In this document: positions 16,559-23,326 of the stretch, one piece after another
How positions within the stretch are numbered: the stretch's first letter is position 1
How the letters are laid out: each line of letters starts with the position of its first letter
NCBI GenBank assembly: GCA_002344065.1
Contig: DDTK01000014.1
Span: 315,168-379,167, forward strand
Reading direction: 5' to 3'
Length of the DNA stretch: 64,000 bases
From: Flammeovirgaceae bacterium UBA2366
Lineage (GTDB): Bacteria; Bacteroidota; Bacteroidia; Cytophagales; Cyclobacteriaceae
Program-made: the position numbers and the translations under genes
Notes under the pieces: generated by a model
Told to the model about the DNA's origin: nothing
Databases searched by the model: none
What the model saw: the letters and a program-made list of their open reading frames with translations, nothing else

Positions 16559-16966
16559 ATGACAACAAAAGTAATTTTCCTCACGGCCAGCAAGGGGTTT
16601 ATCCTGTTTTCGGCCTTCAGTTTAGGGTATGTGGCTTTGATGGCCATCGTTAATCCGCAATCCGTCATGGACCTGGTGGGTGTGAAACTTCCCAGCACCG
16701 ATGCCATCAGCTCCATACGGGGCGTGTATGGGGGTGTTGGCATCACCGTGGTTTTGCTGCTTGTTTACCTTGCCTTTACCGAAACCTTAAAAGGCCTGAG
16801 CTTTTTAGCTGTATTTTGGGGATCGTATGCGCTTTCGCGGATCATCACCTGGTTTTCGGATGGCGCACTGGGCGAATTCGGCACCAACTGGCTCGTGATT
16901 GAAAGTTTTATGTGCGTAGTGGGGATCGTGCTGTTGGCCTTCGGTAAAAAAATAAAAGGAAAGTAA
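16559..16966 (+). CDS. DUF4345-like small membrane protein
   Basis: A 135-residue protein with four hydrophobic segments, starting MTTKVIFLTASKGFILF. The segment AISSIRGVYGGVGITVVLLLVY is the typical conserved helix of DUF4345 proteins. The ATG at 16559 is chosen because the upstream TTG extension reads through the inverted repeat and promoter region. Function unknown. It is followed after 2 bp by the DinB-like gene and is probably co-transcribed with it. Confidence 0.75.
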   Translation: MTTKVIFLTASKGFILFSAFSLGYVALMAIVNPQSVMDLVGVKLPSTDAISSIRGVYGGVGITVVLLLVYLAFTETLKGLSFLAVFWGSYALSRIITWFSDGALGEFGTNWLVIESFMCVVGIVLLAFGKKIKGK

Positions 16967-16968
16967 AC

Positions 16969-17526
16969 ATGACGCATCAGGAGTATCTTTTTATGCTGGA
17001 ACAGCAGGTAGAAAAACAGTTGAAAGAAGTGATTGCGGTCTTCCAGAACCTTCCGGAAGACCGGCTTCTTCAACCGGCTGCAAACGGGGGCTGGAGCATG
17101 GCCGAATGTTTGGAACACCTGAATACCTATGCCGATTTTTATTTGCCGCGCCTGCAAAAGGCGTTGATCAACGCACCCGCGCTTCAACAACCCGATCGGT
17201 TTAAGCATAGCCTGTTAGGCCGGTACTTCATTGCCATGATGAATCCGGACAAGTCCACAAAAAAGTACAAGGCCATGAAAAGGTATCGGCCGGTAACGTT
17301 AACAGATCCGCATGCTGTAGTTTCCCGGTTTATTCAACACCTGGAAGAATTGTTGAAAATTGTTATGCAAGCCGAGCAAAAAAACCTGATGAAGGTGAAC
17401 GTAACCACCACCCTATCGCCCCTGATTAAAATTCCGGCTGGCGATGCGATTCAGTTTGTGCTCACACACAACCGCAGGCACCTGCTTCAAGCCGGTAGAA
17501 ACCTGGAAAATGAAACCCATGCATAA
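16969..17526 (+). CDS. DinB/DUF664-like four-helix bundle protein
   Basis: A 185-residue protein of the DinB/YfiT-like putative metal-dependent family. The conserved histidines of the metal site occur in WSMAECLEHLNTY (about residue 45) and in the C-terminal THNRRHLLQ (about 170-178). Members are often thiol transferases using bacillithiol or act as small hydrolases. No partner thiol pathway is visible here. It is immediately behind the DUF4345 gene. Confidence 0.82.
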   Translation: MTHQEYLFMLEQQVEKQLKEVIAVFQNLPEDRLLQPAANGGWSMAECLEHLNTYADFYLPRLQKALINAPALQQPDRFKHSLLGRYFIAMMNPDKSTKKYKAMKRYRPVTLTDPHAVVSRFIQHLEELLKIVMQAEQKNLMKVNVTTTLSPLIKIPAGDAIQFVLTHNRRHLLQAGRNLENETHA

Positions 17527-17647
17527 CCATCAAACCACCGGTTGTAGCCATTCATAATAATCCACCAAAATTTTTGATGTACTAAAAAACCCGCAATGCA
17601 TCGGGCACGTAAGGAGAGGTGAAAATATTCCGTGCTTTTTTATGATG
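17527..17647. other. Intergenic stretch before the ECF locus
   Basis: No gene seen. It is AT-rich and leads into the ECF-type promoter at 17648. Confidence 0.4.
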
Positions 17648-17680
17648 CAGGCAACCCTTTTTGTGTAGTCCCTGTCTTAC
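17648..17680 (+). promoter_or_regulatory. ECF-type promoter, copy 1
   Basis: CAGGCAAC followed after 15 bp by CCTGTCTTAC. The GGCAAC and GTC parts fit the -35 and -10 elements of ECF sigma promoters. The same words at the same spacing occur at 20328-20360. It is 21 bp before the first lipoprotein gene, whose operon contains the ECF sigma factor, so positive autoregulation is likely. Confidence 0.65.
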
Positions 17681-17701
17681 CCGCAGCTAATAAGAAAAAT
17701 C

Positions 17702-18364
17702 ATGAAAACAGCACGCTTTTTCACTTTCCTGGTCCTGCTCACGGTGGGCCTGAGTGCCTGCGATGAGGGTATTGAAGACAAGATTCCGGTAGAATTTTTT
17801 ATGATCCAGCTCAACCCGGATGATATTTTCCTCTATCCTGGAAGTGAATACGGTGTACGGCTTGATCCGCTCGTAAACGACAGCATTAAAGTGGAAGTAA
17901 CCATTTCGTACAGCACTCCTTCTTTTGGCACCCTTACCTTCATCCAGAACGAAGGCTGGTTTTACAAACCAAACGATGGGTTTATCGGCATCGACAACAT
18001 TATTTATACCGTATGTTATAAAGCGGAGTGCTACTCTGCCTCCATTACCTTACACGTTGAGGAACCGCTTGATTTAGCTAACTGTACTACAGTGGTTAAT
18101 CATGAAGCCGTAACTACTGCGCGCAATCAACCCATCGGCATACCCATCTTTCATAATGATGTGGCTTGTCCGTACCAGGGCAGTTCTCAATTTGCGCCTG
18201 AAAAAGGAACGTTTACCACGTATACGTATTCCGGCAGTTTTAAAAACATTGTTTATGTGTACTACCCTCCTAAAAATTTCATTGGTACCGATCAGTTTAA
18301 ATACCGGTTGTTTACCAGCGATGGATACATAGAGGGAATTTGTACCATCACCATAACCGAATAG
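17702..18364 (+). CDS. Lipoprotein with two cadherin/Ig-like domains
   Basis: A 220-residue exported lipoprotein. The signal peptide ends in the lipobox LSAC (Cys about residue 20). Two beta-sandwich repeats follow, each with a text like GTLTFIQNEGWFYKPNDGFIGIDN or KNFIGTDQFKYRL, typical of Big_9/cadherin-like tandem domains (GxFxYxPxxxFxGxDxFxY). It is the first gene after an ECF promoter and is 10 bp before the sigma factor gene, so it may be a surface target of that sigma or part of its sensing. It has few cysteines (four), perhaps as disulphides. Confidence 0.8.
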   Translation: MKTARFFTFLVLLTVGLSACDEGIEDKIPVEFFMIQLNPDDIFLYPGSEYGVRLDPLVNDSIKVEVTISYSTPSFGTLTFIQNEGWFYKPNDGFIGIDNIIYTVCYKAECYSASITLHVEEPLDLANCTTVVNHEAVTTARNQPIGIPIFHNDVACPYQGSSQFAPEKGTFTTYTYSGSFKNIVYVYYPPKNFIGTDQFKYRLFTSDGYIEGICTITITE

Positions 18365-18374
18365 GCACAACCGC

Positions 18375-18911
18375 ATGACGGAATCGGAAATCATTCAGGG
18401 ATGTTTGGCGAATAAAGCTTCTGCACAGGAGAAGCTCTATGCGCTCTTTTCCCGCAGGATGATGGCCGTTTGTTTGCGGTATACCAAATCCCGTGCGGAA
18501 GCGGAAGATGTTTTTCACGAAGCCTTTGTTAAGGTTTTCAAATACATGCACACCTGGCAAGGCGGATCGTTTGAAGGCTGGATGCGGAGAATTTTTGTAA
18601 ACACCGCCATCAACCACTATCACCAAACTCGTAAATTTTTCGACCATGTGGATGCTTCTTATGCGGAAACGATGGTCGCGTCATCGGATAACATCATGGC
18701 TACCCTATCGAACCAGGAACTGTTGGAGTTGATTAACGCCATGCCGGAAGGGTACAAGGTGGTGTTTAACCTGCACGTGGTGGAAGGCTACAACCACAAC
18801 GAAATTGCGGACATGTTGGGTATTGCGGAAGGAAGCTCAAAATCACAGCTTTCGAAAGCAAAAGCTCATTTAAAGAAACTCATTGAAGGCAGATTAATTT
18901 CAGCAGCATGA
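18375..18911 (+). CDS. ECF-type RNA polymerase sigma factor
   Basis: A 178-residue extracytoplasmic-function sigma factor. Region 2 includes LYALFSRRMMAVCLRYTKSRAEAEDVFHEAF (about residues 22-52) and TWQGGSFEGWMRRIF. Region 4 includes LINAMPEGYKVVFNLHVVEGYNHNEIADMLGIAEGS and the following SQLSKAKAHLKKL recognition helix. It overlaps the next gene by 4 bp (ATGA), indicating translational coupling with a protein that probably controls it. Both lipoprotein genes flanking the pair carry matching ECF-type promoters. The signal it answers to is unknown. Confidence 0.95.
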   Translation: MTESEIIQGCLANKASAQEKLYALFSRRMMAVCLRYTKSRAEAEDVFHEAFVKVFKYMHTWQGGSFEGWMRRIFVNTAINHYHQTRKFFDHVDASYAETMVASSDNIMATLSNQELLELINAMPEGYKVVFNLHVVEGYNHNEIADMLGIAEGSSKSQLSKAKAHLKKLIEGRLISAA

Positions 18912-20236
18912 AGGAAAACGATTTTGATGACATCGGAAAACGCCTGTACAATCAGGAAGCCGAGCCACCACAAGATGGCTTTTCGAAAATCCGGGCCACG
19001 CTGGTAACGCCTGCCAGCCCCATCAAAACCATTCTAGTCAAAAACTGGTGGAAGCCGTTCGTTGTGCTGATTCCGGTAATCGTATACCTAACGGTTGGTG
19101 ATACCGAATTCAACCAAACCATTGCATCAACTTCTGTAACGGATGCGGTTAAAACTGAATCATCCAACCAAAAAGAAACCGAAGGAACAGCGTTTACAAA
19201 AACCACAAATGCTCAAGTAAAAGAAATCAGCAATGTGCCGGAACAACCGAAACAGGTAAGTCCGAATAACAAGCAGGCTACACTATCCAGTAAACAATCA
19301 GAAATTATTGCTATTGAAAACCCAACCGTTGAAGAAATCAAAACCGTTATAACTGAAACTTCGCAACCCGTAGTTCAAACAGCGGTAAATCCTGATACTG
19401 TATCAATATCCGGCACTACTCCTATCGCTGCAGAACCACCAATTGAAAATACCTTACAAGACTCCTTAATCGTTGACGAATCAGCAGAAGCTGATTCCTT
19501 AGTGGAAGCACGCGAAACCGAAGAAACGCCTCGTGAAAAATCAAAAATGAATTCCGCCAACTGGCGGGTTAATGCCTCTTTTGCACCTCAGTATATTACC
19601 AAGAATATCAAACCCATAGCGGATGACGAAGTATTTCTGGCTAGTGCAACAAAAAACAGCAACACTGAAAATATTGGCTTCTCCGCAGCACTTGGAATCG
19701 GACGATCCGTTACCGCCAAACTATACCTGGATGCCAACCTTTCATACACACAAATAAAACAGGCCATTAACCTCTCGTACACCACGGGTAAAGTGGATAC
19801 CATGTTGGCGGTGCAGCAAGCAGACCAAACCATTGTACTCAAACCGGTTTATGCCTATACCAACCGCGAAATTGCCAATACGTTTGGCTATGCCGGTTTA
19901 AAACTAACCGGAACCTACTATTTCTGGTCGAGCGAACGGAGCAGGTTTAACTTTTCTGTTGCTGCGGGGGCACATTACCTGGTTTCAGCGCAGGTAAAAG
20001 AAAGAATAAATGGCCAATGGGTTGAGTTAAACCCTGACAACATCGAAAAGTTAAATTATAATGTATCGGTAGGTGCGGGTTATAGCATCCTGTTTAATAA
20101 AGGATGGGAACTACAAATTAACCCAACCTTAACCTACTTCATGAAAAATGTTAAAAACGAAACCCTGCCCTATTCGTATAATCAGCAATCCGTTGGCTTA
20201 CAAATCATGGCATTAAAAAAACTCGGCACACCATAA
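18908..20236 (+). CDS. Anti-sigma-like inner-membrane segment fused to an outer-membrane beta-barrel domain
   Basis: A 442-residue protein. Residues 1-38 are a short cytoplasmic part (FDDIGKRLYNQEAEPPQDGF), and residues about 44-63 form a membrane segment (WWKPFVVLIPVIVYLTVG). A long Thr/Gln/Glu-rich linker follows (about 65-215), then a beta-barrel-like domain (about 216-442) with alternating strands such as LYLDANLSYTQIKQAINL. One chain would therefore span from cytoplasm to outer membrane, coupled to the sigma gene. It is a common Bacteroidota arrangement. That it binds the sigma factor is inferred. Confidence 0.72.
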   Translation: MKENDFDDIGKRLYNQEAEPPQDGFSKIRATLVTPASPIKTILVKNWWKPFVVLIPVIVYLTVGDTEFNQTIASTSVTDAVKTESSNQKETEGTAFTKTTNAQVKEISNVPEQPKQVSPNNKQATLSSKQSEIIAIENPTVEEIKTVITETSQPVVQTAVNPDTVSISGTTPIAAEPPIENTLQDSLIVDESAEADSLVEARETEETPREKSKMNSANWRVNASFAPQYITKNIKPIADDEVFLASATKNSNTENIGFSAALGIGRSVTAKLYLDANLSYTQIKQAINLSYTTGKVDTMLAVQQADQTIVLKPVYAYTNREIANTFGYAGLKLTGTYYFWSSERSRFNFSVAAGAHYLVSAQVKERINGQWVELNPDNIEKLNYNVSVGAGYSILFNKGWELQINPTLTYFMKNVKNETLPYSYNQQSVGLQIMALKKLGTP

Positions 20237-20259
20237 CCAACCCTCAATGTTTGTGCGTG

Positions 20260-20291
20260 AAAGGCAATCGTTACGGGTTGCCTTTCTTTTT
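20260..20291 (+). terminator. Rho-independent terminator after the sigma operon
   Basis: Stem AAAGGCAA / TTGCCTTT with a 10-nt loop and a following T-rich run. It separates the sigma operon from the next ECF-type promoter. Confidence 0.75.
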
Positions 20292-20327
20292 ACAATCTTT
20301 AAAAATTTCAAAAATATTTTTTTTAGT

Positions 20328-20360
20328 CAGGCAACGGTTTCACATGGGTTCCTGTCTGAC
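20328..20360 (+). promoter_or_regulatory. ECF-type promoter, copy 2
   Basis: CAGGCAAC, 15 bp, CCTGTCTGAC: the same motif and spacing as at 17648-17680, lying 25 bp before the second lipoprotein gene. A shared sigma factor is the simplest explanation. Confidence 0.65.
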
Positions 20361-20384
20361 TACAAAACAAATTAAAAGAAACCC

Positions 20385-21860
20385 ATGAAAACCATTTTTC
20401 GTCTTGTCTTTTCAATAACCCTGTTTTTTGCAGGAGTTGCATTTCAATCGTGCGAAGAAGCAGAAGAGCTAACTTCTCCGAACGCACCTGTTACCGTTAA
20501 ATTTCCTATGGTAAACCTGGGCCTGAGTGAACTGGCCGGTGCAACCGAGATCACGCTTCCCCTTTCGCACCCGGCCGCAACCAATGGAACCATTACCATC
20601 AATGCGTACGCGGAAAATGAAAACGATTTTACCAGTCAGCCCGCAGTTGAAGATGGCAAAATCGTTTTGCCGGTAGCAGCCGGTCAATCGCAAGTGAAGT
20701 TTATCCTTACACCAGCGAATAATAGTCTGTATACCGGTAACCGCAACCTTCACTTTACGATTGCATCCGTAACAGAAGGCTTTATCATCGGAACGGAAAA
20801 ATCATTGCACGTTACGATTTATGAAAATGATCTGCCCAACCCGGTAAACTTTGTAGCCACACAAGCTTCCTTAAAGGAACAATTTGCGGAAGGTCTGACG
20901 GTAGCCATTGGTTTTACGCTTCAGGCAGTAGCTGAAGGTGAAGTTGAACTTGAACTGATTAATGCAGCAGGTCTGTACGGAACGTACTTCACTACCGAGC
21001 CGGAAGCGATCGATGGAAAAATTACGTTGCCCGTAATTGCCGGCACTTCTTTTCTGCCCATAAAATTCATTCCGGTTGACAACGCAACCCTGAACGGACA
21101 CAAGGAATTTGCAGTAAGAATTGTTGACGCAACAGGAGCAGTTGTAAAGGGCGACCGGTTAAACCTGAACATTACCCTGGTGGATGATGAACTGGCCGGA
21201 AAACCAAAAGGATATGAAACCGGTGCCGGACAATGGAAAGTGAAGCGTACTTATGAGTACAACGAATCAGGTCAAATCGCCAGGATTCACGTTGAACAGA
21301 GTTCATTGAGCTGGACTGAAACGTATCACTACGATGAAAACAACCAGCTAAAGAAAATTACCAAGTGGACTTCTGATGAAACTATTTTTAAGCGTGATGA
21401 CCAAAACAGGATTACCCGTTCGGAAGAGTCTAGGGAAGGTGTCATGAAGAAGTACACCATCTATTCGTACGATCAGGCTGGTAATATTGGTGAAGTAGCC
21501 GTGTTCCATCGGCAACCAACAGGTGAGTTTGTAATGTCGAGCTTGTTTGTTTACCTGTATTACAGCAACAGCAACACACTTTATAAGAAGCTAACGTATT
21601 ATCCGCTGCCTGATGATGAATATGAGTTGATAACAGAAGAAACGTATGAATACTTTTCACAACTTCTCCCCTGGAATCCGTTCCCTATGGTTGAAATCTT
21701 GCCCGGCATGAACATTCAGTCCCTGCTGCCCTCCAGATACACCCTTAGCCGTGACGGACAACTCTACAATTATCCGCTGAGTTATGAATTTAACAACCAG
21801 GGCTTGCCCGTTCGGAGAACTACTTCTGCTGGAGAAGTTACTACCTACGAATACTATTAA
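20385..21860 (+). CDS. Calx-beta-like repeat lipoprotein
   Basis: A 491-residue lipoprotein with lipobox FQSC (Cys about residue 23). Two Calx-beta-like domains follow (about 35-150 and 155-270), each ending in text like LHVTIYENDLPNP or LNLNITLVDDE. The C-terminal about 220 residues contain YDENNQLKKITKW and YDQAGNIGEV, which resemble short RHS/YD repeats and suggest a beta-rich surface tail. It has its own ECF-type promoter, so it is a probable output of the neighbouring sigma factor. It ends before a strong terminator. Confidence 0.78.
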   Translation: MKTIFRLVFSITLFFAGVAFQSCEEAEELTSPNAPVTVKFPMVNLGLSELAGATEITLPLSHPAATNGTITINAYAENENDFTSQPAVEDGKIVLPVAAGQSQVKFILTPANNSLYTGNRNLHFTIASVTEGFIIGTEKSLHVTIYENDLPNPVNFVATQASLKEQFAEGLTVAIGFTLQAVAEGEVELELINAAGLYGTYFTTEPEAIDGKITLPVIAGTSFLPIKFIPVDNATLNGHKEFAVRIVDATGAVVKGDRLNLNITLVDDELAGKPKGYETGAGQWKVKRTYEYNESGQIARIHVEQSSLSWTETYHYDENNQLKKITKWTSDETIFKRDDQNRITRSEESREGVMKKYTIYSYDQAGNIGEVAVFHRQPTGEFVMSSLFVYLYYSNSNTLYKKLTYYPLPDDEYELITEETYEYFSQLLPWNPFPMVEILPGMNIQSLLPSRYTLSRDGQLYNYPLSYEFNNQGLPVRRTTSAGEVTTYEYY

Positions 21861-21883
21861 ATTGCGTACACAACACATTACAG

Positions 21884-21917
21884 GAAAATGCCCGGCCTAC
21901 ACCGGGCATTTTCTTTT
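21884..21917 (+). terminator. Rho-independent terminator
   Basis: Stem GAAAATGCCCGG / CCGGGCATTTTC with a 6-nt loop and a T-run, just behind the Calx-beta lipoprotein gene. Confidence 0.88.
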
Positions 21918-21986
21918 ACCCTGCACCCATATTTGATCCTCGCGGCAATAGCCCCTGTTCGCCTTTTGGCTTTTGATGTAAACCTT

Positions 21987-22041
21987 ATAAATCTATCCCA
22001 TTAACATGTAAACGTTCCTCCTGCCTGGCCCATTACCTTTG
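21987..22041 (+). promoter_or_regulatory. Copper-cluster promoter 1 with paired direct repeats
   Basis: Half-sites TATAAATCTA (21987) and TGTAAACGTT (22008) start exactly 21 bp apart. The -7 box TACCTTTG is at 22034-22041. It drives the tiny membrane peptide gene at 22063. A further TGTAAACCTT overlaps at 21978. The 21-bp direct-repeat layout fits a LytTR-type regulator. Confidence 0.6.
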
Positions 22042-22062
22042 ATCCAACAAACCCTGTAAACC

Positions 22063-22170
22063 ATGGCAAGAAAAATCAACGTTCGCATTATCCTACTTTC
22101 AGCAGGCATTGTGGTGGCGGTTTTATGTGCCTTTCTGGTTGTGCTTCAGCCATTATCCAAAATCCTGTAA
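22063..22170 (+). CDS. Small membrane peptide (35 residues)
   Basis: A short open frame starting MARKINVRIILLS with one continuous hydrophobic segment (residues about 8-30) and ending QPLSKIL. Nothing in it is recognised. Support comes from position: it starts 22 bp after a Bacteroidota promoter that shares its operator with the promoters of the neighbouring metal genes, and its stop codon lies in the first half-site of the next operator. It could be a small regulator or leader peptide of the copper cluster. Its translation is unproven. Confidence 0.5.
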   Translation: MARKINVRIILLSAGIVVAVLCAFLVVLQPLSKIL

Positions 22171-22221
22171 ACGTTAACAAGAATTGTATAAATCTAAAAT
22201 CGTTCAACAGACGTTTCTTTG
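22166..22221 (+). promoter_or_regulatory. Copper-cluster promoter 2 with paired direct repeats
   Basis: Half-sites TGTAAACGTT (22166) and TATAAATCTA (22187) are 21 bp apart, with a -7-like TTTCTTTG at 22214-22221. It drives the two HMA genes. The half-sites are the same words as in promoter 1 in swapped order. Confidence 0.6.
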
Positions 22222-22245
22222 TATGAAGGTTAAAATGCAGAAACT

Positions 22246-22446
22246 ATGGAGACAATTAATTTAAGAATACCTAACATGAAAAGCCCGCATTGCATGATGG
22301 TGGTAAGCGGAGCACTGAAAACCTTATCAGGCGCGACCTTGAAAAAAGTTGTTCCGGGTGAAGCCGAAATTGAACTTTCGGGTACTACAAAAGATTCAGT
22401 AATTGATATCATCGAAAAAGCAGGTTATACTGTATCCAATAAATAA
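22246..22446 (+). CDS. HMA-fold metal-binding protein with altered motif
   Basis: A 66-residue ferredoxin-like HMA domain, the size of a copper chaperone. Where a normal HMA reads MTCxxC this one reads MKSPHC: the first Cys is Ser and a His precedes the remaining Cys. Such single-Cys, His-containing variants occur in Bacteroidota next to normal chaperones, and may bind a different ion or bind copper more weakly. It is followed after 14 bp by a standard HMA protein. It would probably act in the cytoplasm with CopA or the Cus system. Confidence 0.82.
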   Translation: METINLRIPNMKSPHCMMVVSGALKTLSGATLKKVVPGEAEIELSGTTKDSVIDIIEKAGYTVSNK

Positions 22447-22460
22447 GATTGATTTTTAAC

Positions 22461-22676
22461 ATGAAAGAAATGGAGACCATAAAATTCAAAACCAACATCA
22501 AATGTTCCGGCTGCATCGCCACCGTTACGCCACATTTAAACGAAGCCGTTGGCGAAGGAAAATGGGGAGTTGACCTGAGCGATCCGGCCAAAGTCCTGAC
22601 GATTGCAGACGAAAAGGATGCCGCCAAAGCAAAAGAAGCAGTAGAGAAGGCCGGCTATCGCGCTGAAAAAATTTAA
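22461..22676 (+). CDS. HMA-domain copper chaperone
   Basis: A 71-residue HMA protein with the metal motif CSGC (residues about 15-18) in METIKFKTNIKCSGC. The loop TVTPHLNEAVGEGKWGVDL is longer than in the classic chaperone. It probably hands Cu(I) to CopA or buffers it. The ATG at 22461 is taken as the start. The TTG at 22449 gives an unneeded extension, and an inner ATG at 22470 is possible. It lies behind the altered HMA gene under promoter 2. Confidence 0.85.
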   Translation: MKEMETIKFKTNIKCSGCIATVTPHLNEAVGEGKWGVDLSDPAKVLTIADEKDAAKAKEAVEKAGYRAEKI

Positions 22677-22779
22677 TCATGCCGGATAGATTTTGAGTTG
22701 TTTGCGGTCAGAAAATTCCGGGGCATTTCTTTAGTAAAAACCTCAACCGAGAACCGAAAAAGGGCACTTTTAATAATTC

Positions 22780-22834
22780 TGTAAGCCATTCCCATAACTA
22801 TGTAAATCTAAAACAGCCGAAATCCGTACATTTG
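22780..22834 (+). promoter_or_regulatory. Copper-cluster promoter 3 with paired direct repeats
   Basis: Half-sites TGTAAGCCAT (22780) and TGTAAATCTA (22801) are again 21 bp apart, with -7 box TACATTTG at 22827-22834. The box is only 7 bp before the ATG at 22842, so the transcript would be nearly leaderless. Confidence 0.6.
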
Positions 22835-22841
22835 GTTACCC

Positions 22842-23249
22842 ATGAAATTGTTTCGTACCATATCCTCCCTGTTGCTGGCCATGCTTGTGCTGATGGCCTC
22901 CAGCAGTTTTTATGTGGGCGTGCATTATTGCGGTGGCTCTGTTAAGGCTGTTGCCTTTCTTAACAATGCTGATGGCTGTGGTCACCAGGAACTTCCCCCG
23001 TGTCATCGCAAAGCCATGAAAGGGTGCTGCAACGATGAGCAGGTTGTTCACGAGTCGCAGGAATTGAAGGCATCATCCGCCAACATCACGTTACCCCTTC
23101 TTTCAGCAGCTGATCCTATACACAACACGGTTATACTGGCTGAAATTATTCCGGCCGTTCACACTACCCTAACAACGTATATGGATGATCACCCCCCTGC
23201 GTTAACGGGGCATGACATCATTCTTTTTATTCAATCCCTTTTAATCTGA
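22842..23249 (+). CDS. HYC/CC/PP family protein of metal-efflux clusters
   Basis: A 135-residue exported protein with an N-terminal signal sequence (about residues 1-23) and conserved metal-ligand patches: HYC (VHYCGG, about 28), a Cys-His pair PPCHRKAMKGCCND (about 52-65), and DHPPAL near the C-terminus (about 117). These three signatures name a family found in Bacteroidota beside CusA-type pumps. It probably works in the periplasm as a copper or silver carrier, but its biochemistry is unknown. It has its own promoter with paired operator half-sites and is 77 bp before cusA. Confidence 0.83.
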   Translation: MKLFRTISSLLLAMLVLMASSSFYVGVHYCGGSVKAVAFLNNADGCGHQELPPCHRKAMKGCCNDEQVVHESQELKASSANITLPLLSAADPIHNTVILAEIIPAVHTTLTTYMDDHPPALTGHDIILFIQSLLI

Positions 23250-23326
23250 TTTCTGTTCTGCCATCTCATCTGTGAGATTGGTGCGTCTTCTTCTTTCATT
23301 TTCAAGAAGTCTTTTTGAACAGAACT

